A stretch of DNA of 64,000 nt from Lithobates sylvaticus. Lineage: Eukaryota > Chordata > Amphibia > Anura > Ranidae. Positions within the stretch are counted from its first letter, which is position 1. Each line of letters opens with the position of its first letter. The position numbers and the translations under genes were made by a program. The stretch covers positions 367,393,012 through 367,457,011 of the forward strand of contig CM053028.1 in assembly GCA_028564925.1 (NCBI GenBank), read 5' to 3'. Under the pieces are notes generated by a model, which was not told where the DNA came from, searched no databases, and saw nothing but the letters and a program-made list of their open reading frames with translations. Shown here piece after piece: positions 10,537-21,900 of the stretch.

Positions 10537-10585
10537 GAGCATCAGTGGAACTTCCGGCCCCGCCCCCGAAGCTCCACTGATGCTC
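10537..10585. other. GC-rich hairpin inside the composite repeat
   Basis: GAGCATCAGTGGAACTTC pairs with its inverted copy across a CCGGCCCCGCCCC loop region. It is followed by a second GC-rich stretch with GGGGCGGGGT-type boxes near 10525 and 10660. Confidence 0.7.
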
Positions 10586-10845
10586 TCACTACAGCCGATC
10601 TGCTCTGTTCCGAGCATACAGGCTGCATAGGATGGGGTCAGAGCGTTAGTGGAGCTCCCAGCCCCGCCCCCTCTCTGCTGGCTAGTTTGGGAATACAGCC
10701 TCCCGTCTCCTCTGTGTGCTCTGCAAAGCCGTCACCGGGGCCCCAATTCGCGGGTAGCGCTGGCTCAGTGCTTTGGGCCCCCCAACAAAGATTGGGCCCA
10801 GGGCAGGTGCCCGTTTGCCCTGCGTTAAGGACAGGCCTGACTGTA

Positions 10846-12240
10846 CACATCCAGTTATTACCACATGTTGATGAATTTTCAGACATTCCCATATTCTATG
10901 AAGCCAGTGCATAATAGCACTGATATATCTGCTCATATCACTGACAGCAAGGGTGTATTTTTTTTTTTTTATTATAAAATTTCAAATACATTTTATCTAC
11001 TCAGACATTTTCCTTCACAAATTCTCTACTTTTGTTATTCTGTTATACAGTCAGCCGATCAAATACATGTATGCCAAAACTCTTAAGTGGCAATATCGTG
11101 TCGTGTTTGACTGGCCTTACCTAGTATTTCAGCGCATGCTCAATCTTATCTCAATCACTGGTGCAAGGCAATGATTTGATCCTATACCTCCCATGTACTA
11201 TATATAACCTGATTAAAAAAAGGAAAAGGCCTTATATTAAAGTAACTGTATTAATGTGAATGAAAGCTTTTTTTACAAAACATAACGCTTCCAGATAGAT
11301 AGTGTTAATAGGTTTTTGAATATACTCTGAAGCTTAAAAACTGATGTACTTTTGTACAAAAAAGCTAGGAATAGCTGGAATTGATGCCTAAGGTCACACA
11401 AATGCTGGATTAAGTCAAACACGGTGTTTACCATTTCAACCTTCTTTTAAAAATGTTGGAGCCACAAATGCTTTTTCAGAAGGATTAAATTGCTTAACCA
11501 GGAACACTTTTTATATTTTCCTTGTATTTCCTCAATCACTCAGAAAATACTTAGCACAGCTATGTCAAACAACTGTGACATTGCATAATTCACAATAAAT
11601 AATCTGTGACATTCAATATATGTTAGGGAATGGCTGACTGTACAAGTATCTACACTGGTTTAACTCTGTCAGTGCTGAGAAGCATGACAGGTTATGCTCT
11701 GTATCATATATAGAAGTTGATGTTTATAACTCGGAGTAAGGTAAGAGTGGAAACATTGCCCATAGGAACATAAGTTTCTTTTCTCTTCAAGGCCAGTCTG
11801 AATGGAGGCTAGGAGCAGCACATATTCTGTATTTATTATTGCTTCTTCCACCAGATTGATCCAATGCTTTCAATGCCAGAAGTCATAAAATTATTATTTC
11901 TATTCAACATAAGCCTTTGGTCTAGTGAAAGCACATACAAAAATAAAACCTAGTGAAAGGTACTGAGAAGCTGCAGAAATAAGAAATCCTGAGTGGTAAT
12001 GTAGATATGCATTTTTTTAATATAATTCTGTATATACAGTTCAGTGCATCCTACATATCTTTGCATGACTTAGAGTGCACTTATGGACACAATTTATTTT
12101 ACATTTTAATAGTATGTATGAATAAACGATTTTGTAAGTTTGCCTTTAATGGTATAAATTTGCCGTAACTTTACCCTTGTAAGGTAGCAGCTCTTTAGCT
12201 CCCTACAACCTTCCTGAGATGTTCTGCTCATGCATAAGAC
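10846..12240. other. AT-rich non-coding DNA
   Basis: Apart from a T-run near 10960 I see only single-copy-looking AT-rich sequence with short unsupported open frames. No exon, RNA gene or repeat boundary could be supported. Confidence 0.5.
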
Positions 12241-12243
12241 TAA

Positions 12244-12998
12244 TGCCTCGTACACACAATCAGATTATCGTACGACGTATCGTTCGCATTTTGTTGCATA
12301 AATTTAATATCGAATACAACAGTGCAAAATGGGCTCTACGTAAAGTGCGTTTTTTGTCGTACGATTCTGGAAAAACCTTACGGCGTGCTTAGCTACGTAT
12401 CAGAAATTATGTCAAATACGTGTAACCCCTGTGTCCGCCACGCCTTTTGGCTTAATAAACATGATCTGATTTAACAATACTGCTTTATTATTGTCTTTGT
12501 TCTTTTTTTTTAATTACATAATTGGATTTCTTGACATACAGCAGAATTTATTAAAGTTCAATCGAAACATTATTTAATTAACATAATTATATCATATTTT
12601 CATGGAACATGCTGATAAATAATTAACTACAATAATATTATCTGTTCATTGATTACTGATGAATATTCTGATCGGCTACCGGCGAGTTTCTGTTCGTATG
12701 TTGGGGCATTTTTGCTGTACGGACATTGTTTACATTCTCCCATCTCCTTCCAGGTTATTTTTGTGTTTTCAAACATGCGTGGTGTTTGTCTATCGATTTT
12801 TAGCAGATGCATACTGTACTGATTAAACTAATGTCGTACAATGGGCTATCATCCGAGCAAAGTTTTCGTGTTTGTCCCTTCGGATTTTGTTGGACGGACT
12901 GTCGTGATCGGCTGTCGAAAGCTGTGTACTAACGATCAGATTATCGAATGATCAATCCGAAAGTGGTTTTTATCATCCGATAATCTGATGGCCATGCA
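12244..12998. mobile_element. Decayed MITE-like repeat with CTCGTACACAC tip
   Basis: It starts after TAA with TGCCTCGTACACACAATC, which resembles the tips of the TTA/TAA-flanked MITEs at 20-49 kb. CAGATTATCG near the left edge returns inverted as CGATAATCTGATGG at the right. A further GTGTACTAACGATCAG segment lies near 12935. The right boundary is approximate because the matching tip is eroded. Confidence 0.5.
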
Positions 12999-13267
12999 TA
13001 TACTGAACTTTAGCCAAATCCTGCTGAACAGGCTGAAATTCATTCTGTGGGTGGCCTGTTGGCACCACTTGGCTTGATAAAAGGCCGAACAGTGCAGTGG
13101 TTAGAATACAGTGTATTACAGCTGGCACTGCAATCTTTTCCAACCATGTAGGGCCAACTTCAGGATTGCCGATAAGTTTAACTGACACAAAACATACAGC
13201 AGCAAGAAGCAAGACCTGCAATATCCAGTAGTTTCCACTTCTGTCAATGTACAACTCTGGAGTCAAT
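12999..13267 (-). CDS. Candidate host exon with two hydrophobic segments, unidentified
   Basis: On the minus strand about 90 codons are open after an AG at 13268-13269, which could be a splice acceptor (TGCTATAAG). The peptide includes LTPELYIDRSGNYWILQV, then a hydrophobic run (VLLLAAVCFVSVKLIG), a short charged turn (NPEVGPTWLEK) and a second hydrophobic run (IAVPAVIHCILTTALFGLL). A polar Gln-rich tail follows. The two helices with an intervening loop, and the lack of repeat features, make it more protein-like than other short frames here. The frame has no upstream ATG and a stop lies just before the putative acceptor, so it would be an internal or terminal exon. The downstream edge abuts the MITE-like repeat. 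I do not recognise the protein. It could be a chance frame or a processed fragment. Confidence 0.33.
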
Positions 13268-14400
13268 CTTATAGCAGTTAGATGGTAGAATTAACCTCTG
13301 GAAGGACCCTTAAATTGTTAATAAATCCTTCTTGAGGAAAGTATTTTTATTTGCATACTTTTGGTATTTGTGTTGTCACTGTTTCTTTTTTCTTATTACG
13401 AAAATCTGTCATCAAAATATGTATTCGATTGATTTCAGCCCAGTGGTTGAAAGTTTCTGACTGGGTTTGTGCACTGACACACATATCACCACTGAAGTAC
13501 CCAGCTGAAGTGAAATGCTAACAGGCGTGCATGCTCAATGGGGTTGCAAGGAATCTTGGGACATGTAGTCCTAATGCAACTATGAGCAGTGCACACTTCC
13601 TGACCAAAAGTTCATGGAAGTGCTATGATGAAATATTGAGCTAAAGGAGTTAAAATGTGAGTCTTTGGGGTAAAAAAAGATGGCAAAGTACCTGGCAGTA
13701 ATTCATAATAATGTGTTGCCAAAAGGAAAATCATTTTTCTGCTTGGGATTTAATACTACTTTAATGATCTCAGTACAGCTTTTTAAAGAGCCAAGAAGCA
13801 AAATGTTATATCTGAAAAAATATTTGATTTCTCTGAATATATTAAAAATGTTGGAGTGTTTAAAAAAGTGCATTTATTCCGCAAGCATTACTTCTCACAA
13901 TTTTTTTTAAATAAGGTGCTACATTTGGAATAATGAGTAACCCCTGACTGCAAATAAATAACTCCAACCCACATTTTGGTAAGTTAGGTGGAGTGATAAC
14001 GGTTATGAATAGAAACCTTTCACACCGTTAAGGACAAATAGGTGGCAGTGAATTTGGTTCCTTCATTGAAACAAAGCTGACTGAGATGGAGACCTTACAG
14101 GAGATTGCTGCAACCTAAAAAACGTTTTAAACACAGCAGTCCTGCCTAATAGCATCATAAATAATGCTAATACAGCCCAGACAGAAGGCCTAACAAATTA
14201 TATTAATTGAATTGATTACATTTTTGACATGCCTACGTTGGAAACATGTACCACTTCAGTGGAGCCCATTTCTTGTGCCTTTATTAGGACATATACTGTA
14301 TATGTGTAAAGTACATCTAAAATATTCCAGTAGCCTGATAAGTAGACTTAATTGGGTACACTACATTGCGGCGTTGCTATCTTAGCCTGTCCATTGAAAA
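13268..14400. other. Non-coding DNA, no feature recognised
   Basis: AT-rich sequence with no recognisable repeat ends. If the candidate exon is real, this would be intron upstream of it. Confidence 0.45.
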
Positions 14401-15963
14401 TACAGTGTCTTGAAAAAAGAATTCATACCCTTTAACATTTTCCACATTTTGTCATGTTACAACCAAAAACGTAAATGTATTTTATTGGGATTGTATGTGA
14501 TAGACCAACAAAAGTGGCACATAAATGTGAAGTGGAAGGAAAATTATAAATGGTTTTCACTTTTTTTTACAAATAAATATGTGAAAATTGTGGCGTGCAT
14601 TTGTATTCAGCCCCTTTACTCTGATAACCCTAACTAAAAGCTAGTGGAACCAATTGCCTTCAGAAGTCACCTAATTGGTAAATAGATATAAAAATGAAAA
14701 TAGTATCCGCGCTTAGGAAGTGGAACTGCTGCCCCCCTAAAAACTACACCTAGGTGCAGCCAGGAAATATAAAAAACAGTGGGGAGGGGTATTGTCGCTG
14801 TTCTGGAATAAATAGTGAAAAGGGGTATAGGTGTGAAAAAATTCTGGGATATTAAATCTCAAACCAGAGCTAAAGTGCAAATGCAAGGAAAAAGGGGGGG
14901 GAGGTGAACCAGTGGAGAAAGACTGGCAATGTTTATCACAATATATATCTTAAAACGGTGTCCAAGATAGTGTGATAGATATATATTCAGAAATGAAATA
15001 CAATAAAGTGCACGTGCATCAATAGGTCCAACTATTAGCTGGTTGTATTCAAACGGAGAATATATGGCATAAGCTAAATCAGATAGATTGCACACGATGT
15101 ATATATGCACAGTATGTGTTGAAAAGTCACAGAGCAAGTAAAATAGAAATATATAAAAAATATACAGTAAAAATCTGGTATACTCAGGCCATCAAGTCGC
15201 CCAATAGTGTGGGTGAATAAATAAATGTATCAATGTCACAAGCTAAAAAATAAATATGTCAGTGTCACAAACTAAAAGTATATATATCAGTGTCGCAAGC
15301 TAAAAAATATTATTTGCAAATGTGTGAACAAAAATGTGGAATTCAGAAAAATGGAAGTCCTCCGTATGCCAGGTAGGTCCGGGTTGCAGGAGCAAATGAA
15401 TAAATGAATAAGAACAGTCTACACAGTATCAGTCTAGTGAAAAATCTAGGATGTAAAAAACATCAATCTTGACATGGGATGGAAGAAGTTGTAAAGGTCC
15501 AGTGTTCCCCTCTTTCCGACTGTGCCCCTTATGTGATTGCACTCACCAGAGCACCCAACCCCTGAAGGGGTAATGGGCGTAGAAGTAGAGGTCCAAGCAG
15601 GCCTCTGTCATCTAGGCTGGGGGTGTCCTTTATCCGGTGGGCTCCTGTCAGCTGGATCCTTATCCTTCAGTCCTCCGGGTGTTCTCAGCAGGATATGAGT
15701 AAATGGTGTGGGGAAGGGATAAACTCATAGGGTGACACCGTTTTGAACAAGCGGTATATTTATTAAAGGATATTCTATACACGATTACCACCAAGTTGTC
15801 TAAGATAGGGAAAAAGGGCTAACAAGCCCATGCATTAAAAGCGGCGTGCAAGAAGCCTCTCTTCCGTAAAGGCAGTGAGCGTTCCACGGCCGAAAAATGT
15901 ACAAAACCGGAAGAGAAGGCTGCGCTGGATGTGACGTATTGCGTACCAAGCAAGACCTGCCTT

Positions 15964-15992
15964 ACGCGTTTCGTCATAGGACGTCGTCTGAG
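15964..15992 (-). ncRNA. Hammerhead-ribozyme-like motif (Penelope-type), HH1
   Basis: The minus strand reads CAGACGA, then a GTC/GAC stem closed by CTAT, then GAAAC and the ACGCGT palindrome. This matches the core order CUGANGA, stem II, GAAA and short stem III described for hammerhead motifs of Penelope-like elements. One core base differs (CAGACGA for CUGANGA), so activity is doubtful. It lies on the same strand as the endonuclease region. Confidence 0.6.
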
Positions 15993-17065
15993 GCTCGGCC
16001 ATCTTGGTACACCATACGTCTTAAATACATAGAAGGTGTAGCCGCACCAGCCAATCCCGGGAGGAAGAGAAAAACTTATACAAGGGGCGGAACGCCCACC
16101 GGGGATGAAGCAATCTATTCATACCAAGGGCAGAGAGTAATCATATGCGCTACCCACCCCCTCTAGTGGCTAAGGATTAGAATGCATGGCGTGGCGACTA
16201 AACGCTAAAATACATAGGCAATTTGATAAAACAATGCTAAAAACATGAACTAGACAGAGGACTAATTCAGGGGTAAAAGAAAAAGGTGCAATAGAGGTGC
16301 ATCCAGAAAGAAGACCAAGTGCTAATTAAGGATGTGCCAAATAAAAAGGCGCCTAGGAGGGTAAAAGGAGGGAGGTGAGTCGGTGTGATTTGGTGGGGTT
16401 AGAAGCCCATCTACATCTAGTCGATAGGGGACAATGGTGAATTGCTGGATGGATATGGATACATATGTGCTAGCAATATATATTGTGCACTGATAATGAA
16501 CAAGATATGGGTGTTGGTAATTGTGGCAAAGGGAGTTTTTAAAAAAAAAAAAATATAATAAAGGATGATTAAAAATATTAATTCACAACAGGTGTATACA
16601 GGGACAAAGCGTTGTATGGCTAGTGAGCAAACGGAAATAATGAGTCAGAAATAAGGGTAAGCTAGTGTAACCACATTTTTGATCTAGAAAGATATTTTCT
16701 TGGCATATATGTATATGGGAATATATAAAAAAACACTTATATAAAGGGATAAGTTTAAAAAGAATATCCATATATATGTAATTAAATACATTATAACCAC
16801 ACATACATATAAATAAATATATGAAGGTATATATATAAAAATTATATAAAAATTGTATATATAAAAAATATATTTAAAAATATATACAAAAATATATATG
16901 TAAGAAGTGTACCCTCAAAAAAAGGGGTACATGTGCCAGAAGATATATAAAAACCCTTTCCTTAGTAAGAAGGAGTGAGGAATAAAGATGTAAGGATGCG
17001 TATGGTCGTAGTGGCTAAAAATGATAAGGTGATAAGAGGGTACAACTAAGAATGGAAGTGTAAGT

Positions 17066-17711
17066 TTAAAAATTGGATAAAAAGCAATTTAAATCTATAT
17101 CCACATTTAACCCTTTGGGCACCAGAGATTCTAGAAGGTATATCCATTTTGTTTCGTTTTGTGAGATCTGTATCTTTTTGTTTCCACCCCGCCAATGGTC
17201 ATTAATGGTATCTATGCCGTAAAAAATTAGGCCTGTGGGGTCTCTGTGGTGGTATTCATCAAAGTGTCTGGAGAGATGATGTTTGGGAAAACCTTTTTTG
17301 ATGTTATTTATATGTTCCCTTATTCGGACACATAGGGGCCTCGTGGTCCTGCCCACATATTACAGTCGGCAGGGACACTCGATAACGTAAGTGACATGTG
17401 TAGTGTTACATGTGACTAGCTCTTTAATGGTAAATTCCTTCCCCATTCTGGATCTAAAAGTAGTTCTTCTCCTAGGCTGTTTTTTGCTGACTCGACATGC
17501 AAGACACTTCTGGCACTTGTAGAAGCCCTTAAGTTCGGAGAACAATTTCACAGGTCTGGGAGGGTCTATGACATTTTTTACCAGGTGATTCCTGAGTGTA
17601 GGGGCTTTTCTATAGATGAATCTTGGCTTTTTATCCAGAAGTTTCACCAATGTCCTATCGGATTTTAAAATCGGCCAATACTTCCTTACTATATGTTCAA
17701 TTATATGTAAT
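17066..17711 (-). pseudogene. Penelope-like element C-terminal region with GIY-YIG endonuclease
   Basis: Conceptual minus-strand peptides show hallmarks of Penelope-like element C-termini. These are KYWPILKSD, then FIYRKAPTLRNHLV, a Cys cluster (CQKCLAC), VTYVIECPC, and YVGRTTRPLCVRIREH, which corresponds to the YIG half of the GIY-YIG nuclease and its conserved Arg helix. SRHFDEYHH and the C-terminal NETKWIYLLESLVPKGLN complete it. In intact elements this domain makes the DNA nick used for target-primed reverse transcription. The copy lacks everything upstream and is not functional. Confidence 0.82.
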
Positions 17712-17788
17712 TTAATCTTAGTATAAATACAACTGTTCTGTGAAGCCCTCCGAGGTTTGTTAGAAAACCTTAGTGAACAAACAGCATC

Positions 17789-18681
17789 ATGAAGGCCAAG
17801 GAACACACCAAAATGGTCAGGGATAAAGTTGTGGAGAAGTGTAAAGCAAGGTTAGGTTATAAAAAATATCCCAAGCTTTGAACATCTCAGGGAGCACTGT
17901 TTAATCCATCATCCAAAAATATAAAGAGTATGGCACAACTGCAAACCTACCAAGACATGGCTGTCCACCTAAACTGACAGGCATTAATTAGAGAAGCAGC
18001 CAAGAGGCCAATGGTAACTCTGGAGGAGCTGCAGAGATCCACAGCTCAGGTGGGAGAAACTGTCCAAAGGACAACTATTAGTCATGCACTCCACAAATCT
18101 GGCATGTATGGAAGAATGGCAAGAAGAAAGCCATTGTTGAAAGAAAGCCATAATAAGTCCCGTTTGCGCTTTGTGAGATGCCTTGTGGGGGACACAGCAA
18201 ACATGTGGAAGAAGGTGCTCTGGTTAAATGAGACCAAAATTGAACTTTTTGGCCGAAAAGCAAAACACTTTTCTTCAGCAGGGACAGGGAAGCTGAAGGA
18301 AAGATGGATGGAGTCAAATACAGGGCGATCTTAGAAGAAAACTTGTTTGAGTCTGCAAAAAACTTGAGACTGGGGGGAGGTTCACCTTCCAGCAGGATAA
18401 CGACCCTAAACATACAGCCAGAGCTACAATGGAATGATTTAGATCAAAGCATATTTATGTGTTAGAATGGCCCAGTCAAAGTCCAGACCTAAATCCAATT
18501 GAGAATCTGTTTTCAAGACTTGAAAATTGCTGTTCACAGACGCTCCTTATCCAATCTGACAGAGCTTGAGCTATTTTGCAAAGAAGAATGGGCAAAAATA
18601 TCACTCTCTAGATGTGCAAAGCTGGTAGAGACATACCCAAAAAGACTTGCAGTTGTAATTGCAGTGAAAGGTGAGTATTGA
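17789..18681 (+). pseudogene. Tc1-like transposase, family A copy 1
   Basis: It starts ATGAAGGCCAAGGAACACAC. Family features are visible: the N-terminal paired-type DNA-binding region, TISHALHKSGMYGRMARRKPLL, KKVLWLNETKIELFG at the first catalytic site, and the C-terminal [22 protein letters not shown]. The first catalytic motif is normally WSDE; here it reads WLNE, so the Asp is lost. A deletion removes the stretch between FGRKAKH and FSSAGTGKL, and several frameshifts and stops break the rest. It cannot encode an active transposase. Confidence 0.88.
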
Positions 18682-18868
18682 CTCAGGAGGGTTGAATACA
18701 AATGCATGCCAAACTTTTCACATATTTATTTGTAAAAAAAATTGAAAAACATTTATCATTTTCCTTCCTTTCCTTAAAATCTCAATAAAATACATTTATA
18801 TTTTGGGTTGTAACATGAAAAAAATAGAAAAATTTCAAGGGGTGTGAATACTTTTTCAAGGCACTGTA

Positions 18869-20329
18869 TTGGACCGTCTGAGGAACAAGCATAAATACTA
18901 TCACCTATTTGCCACATTAACAGTATGTCCCATCTAAGTGTGCCCTATGGGTCAAGAGTCAGGACAGATAAAGATTGTTTGTCTGACACTATAAATTAAA
19001 GTCACATTAGTAAGGCAAAGAGCTATTCGGAAAGTTCTATCTGCTAAAGTAAATAGTTAGAACCCATTTCTCACTGTTCTAACTGCTCTTAATCAATGGT
19101 GGCCTAGTTAATGATCTTTGAACATCTTTTTACCCACTTAGTGCCTTATCAAGTGAGTTACCCTGCATGGCAGCAGTGACACGTGTGAGCTTGTCCAATA
19201 TACAGTGTATAGATGTGATTTCATAAAAGTGCAATGGACATGTTTAAAGTATAGTGCTCAGTCATAATTACAATTTCAGTTTGTATCTATCGCAAACAAT
19301 GAAACATAATTGCTTTTGACCTGTCCGGCTGCCCATAAACGGAAAAGACACTACACTGGCTAATATATCAGAAAAACTATCTTGTATATAAAACATCATT
19401 CCATATACAGTAAAAATGTTCTTTATTGAAAAACTTTTGGTTCAGAAAGTACACATGTAGTGATACCAGATAATAAAACTATATTTCCAAGTATGGAAAA
19501 TGAACATTTTCAAGCTTTTGGTTACCTGAGAAATGGAATGAAAGACAGGCAAAAATATTGTTCACATTTTGGGAATTTGGTGATGAAGAGATGAACAACT
19601 TTGCAAGAATGGAGATTTGTATGATGTATGTGGTCAGCGCTGGGCCAATGTAAAGGCAGGAAGGGTTCAAATGGCTTAAAATGCTGTGGTGGGGGGGGGG
19701 GGGGGTATGGGGCACATCTGGGGCCATGGACCTACACAGCCACAGATTACACTAGAAGTGTGAGTCTTCTGGTCTAATCTGCAGTGCTCAGCCATGTCTA
19801 GCTCTGTGTATCAAGAGTGCTAACAGTGTCTCTTGTATGAATGAAGTTTGCACACAGTGGTTGCAGGCTTCATTCTTTAACACATTGTAAACATATTGTT
19901 ACGATACATTTTGTTAGTGCTTGTGCAAAGCATTGTCCTTTGTTATTTTTTTAAATGAACCCTCAGTTCATACTAATTAGTTCTTATACATTCCTCCCTT
20001 ACCTTGATCTTGATTTTTTTTATAATTTACTATTTCTTGGTAGTCATTCTCCACTTCCATTTATTTGTTTTAATTGCGTAGTGCTGCATTACATTATAAA
20101 TAGCAAAATTGTGAAATGTCTTTATTTCATTTTACCGTGCTTACTTCCAGTAACATACTAGTGCCTTTATAAAAGTGACAGAATGCAGAATAAAATGTAC
20201 GTTTTGAATGATTTTTTTTGTTTTTTTTTGTCTAAGTTTATTTTTTAGCTATATCAAATTTGTTTAAACTCATTGCAACACCTGCTCACATCCCGTTCAG
20301 TTTTCGATGGAAGGGAAATATAGCAACTC
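18869..20329. other. AT-rich non-coding DNA
   Basis: No gene seen. It contains a G-run near 19688-19706 and T-runs near 20010 and 20210. Confidence 0.5.
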
Positions 20330-20332
20330 TAA

Positions 20333-20755
20333 AGCCCCATACACACGGTCGGACTTTTTCATGGATTCTGTCCGATCGGATGTTGTTGAAAAATCAGACC
20401 GTGTGTATGCACCATCGGACAGTGTACGTCGGATTGTCCGACGGACAAAGTCTTATCTCCTGCTGGAAAGATTTGCCGACAACACGGTCCGATCACACCA
20501 AATCCGATCGTGTGTACGGTTGTCCGACCGGACAAAGTGCTACGCATGCTCAGATCACATTACAAGACCAAAGCTATTGGCTACTAGCCTCTACGTAGTC
20601 CCGTCGTAGGCAACAAACGTCACCACGTTCAGAATGATCGGATTTTCCGACAACTTTGTCCGACCGTGTGTACGCAAAACCAACATCGGACAAAGTATGA
20701 CGGACATGGTCCGACGGACCTGGTCCGCGGATTGTCCGACCGTGTGTATGGGGCT
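20333..20755. mobile_element. MITE, TTA/TAA target type, core type 1
   Basis: Flanked by TAA on both sides (20330-20332 and 20756-20758). The tips AGCCCCATACACACGGTCGG and CCGACCGTGTGTATGGGGCT are inverted copies. The arms consist of repeated GTCGGA/TCCGAC segments. A conserved core from about 20544 to 20645 (GCATGCTCAGATCACATTAC onward) is shared with three other copies. The 3-bp TWA duplication suggests PIF/Harbinger, but no transposase is present. Confidence 0.88.
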
Positions 20756-20757
20756 TA

Positions 20758-21178
20758 ATGCCGCGTACACACGATCGGAAATTTGGCCAGCCTGATGAGA
20801 GCTTTTGGTCGGAAAATGTGACCATGTGTATGCTCCATTGGACTTTTGCTGGCCTAATTCCAGCCAGCAAAAAATTGAGAGCAGGTTCTCAATTTTTTGG
20901 TCGGAAAAAAAATTCAGATTGGAGATTCCGTTCGTCTGTAGCAATTCCGACGCTCAAAATTCCTACGCATGCTTCGAAACAATTCGGCGCATGCTCGGAA
21001 GCATTGAACTTCATTTTCTCGGCTCATCGTAGTGTTGTACGTCACCGCGTTCTTGACGGTCGAAAGTTCAGCGAACTTTTGTGTGACCGTGTGAATGCAA
21101 ACCAAGCTTGAGCGGAATTCCGTCGGAAAAACCATCCAAACTTTTTCTGGCGGAAAATCCGCTCATGTGTACGTGGCA
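20758..21178. mobile_element. MITE, TTA/TAA target type, core type 2
   Basis: It directly abuts the previous MITE, with TTA at 20755-20757 and 21179-21181. Tips are ATGCCGCGTACACACGATCG and GTGTACGTGGCA. The core differs from type 1 and carries GCATGCTTCGAAACAATTCG and GCATGCTCGGAAGCATTGAA. It appears to have inserted into the end of the neighbouring copy. Confidence 0.82.
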
Positions 21179-21476
21179 TTAGGATAGCGGACAACATAAT
21201 TTTTGCTTTCTGGTCTGGTCACTGAACTTTTTCACTCTGGCACCTCTGTCTTTGATGCTGGACGACCTTGCCCCAGCTCTTACTGCGACCATAGAGTCAT
21301 GCAGCAAATCAAAGAGCATATTTTTAAGCCTTATGATCAATTTTGTAATCTGAAAATGGTGGTGAGCCACAAGTGATATCAGTGCCTGGTGCATAGTATA
21401 TTTCAACTTGCACTGCTGAGAATTAAAAATGTGAATAGCAGCTGGGTAACATTTTATTGCCTGCACTTAAGCATTA

Positions 21477-21900
21477 TGCCCCGTACACACGGTCGGATTT
21501 TCCGACGGAAAATGTCCTATCGGACAATGTTGTCGGAAATTCCGACCGTGTGTAGGCTCCATCGGACTTTTTCCGTCGGATTTTCCGACGGACAAAGTTT
21601 TATCTCCTGCTCTCAAATTTTCCGACAACAAAGTCTGATCGGACTTTTTCCGATCGTGTGTAGCGAATTCCGACGGACAAAGTGCCACGCATGCTCAGAT
21701 CACATTACAAGACCAAAGCTATTGGCTACTAGCCTCTACGTAGTCCCGTCGTAGGCAACAAACATCACCACGTTCAGAATGATCGGATTTTCCGACAACT
21801 TTGTCCGACCGTGTGTATGCAACACCAGTGTCGGACAAAATCCGTCTGAAAAAATCAGATGGATTTTGTGGTCGGATTTTCCGACCGTGTGTACGGGGCA
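21477..21900. mobile_element. MITE, TTA/TAA target type, core type 1
   Basis: Tips TGCCCCGTACACACGGTCGG and its inverted copy at the right end. The conserved core runs from about 21689 to 21790. Sharp ends and near-identity of the core with the copies at 20.3, 24.7 and 39.1 kb indicate recent spread. Confidence 0.87.

Larger units (their letters stand above)
9585..10845. repeat. Composite interspersed repeat with two internal tandem arrays, class uncertain
   Basis: The left edge reads TACAGTATTGATTGGGCCC and the right edge ends AAGGACAGGCCTGACTGTA. TACAGT is therefore present at both ends in inverted orientation, and ATTGGGCCC-GGGCA segments occur near both edges. The interior holds a degenerate array of about 41 bp units, a 31-bp minisatellite and a GC-rich hairpin. 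The ends could belong to a DNA transposon, possibly hAT-like, but no target duplication is convincing. Confidence 0.45.
14688..17711 (-). mobile_element. Penelope-like retroelement, 5'-truncated, inserted in the Tc1-like copy
   Basis: The breakpoints come from comparison with the uninterrupted family A copy at 46.0-47.4 kb. The Tc1 sequence stops near GGTAAATAG at 14687 and resumes at TGTAATTTAATC near 17712. The insert reads on the minus strand: a GIY-YIG-type endonuclease region (17711-17066), then about 2.4 kb of 3' sequence that includes a hammerhead-like motif at 15964-15992. The reverse-transcriptase part is absent, consistent with 5' truncation on insertion. The copy is broken. Confidence 0.8.
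14401..18868 (+). mobile_element. Tc1-like transposon, family A copy 1, split by an insertion
   Basis: The ends are TACAGTGTCTTGAAAAAAG at 14401 and CAAGGCACTGTA at 18857-18868, inverted and bounded by TA as in Tc1/mariner. Subterminal sequences (CATTTTCCACATTTTGTCAT and its inverted counterpart) match at both sides. Removing the 3.0-kb Penelope-like insert leaves about 1.45 kb, close to the usual size of these elements. The transposase is a pseudogene. Confidence 0.9.
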
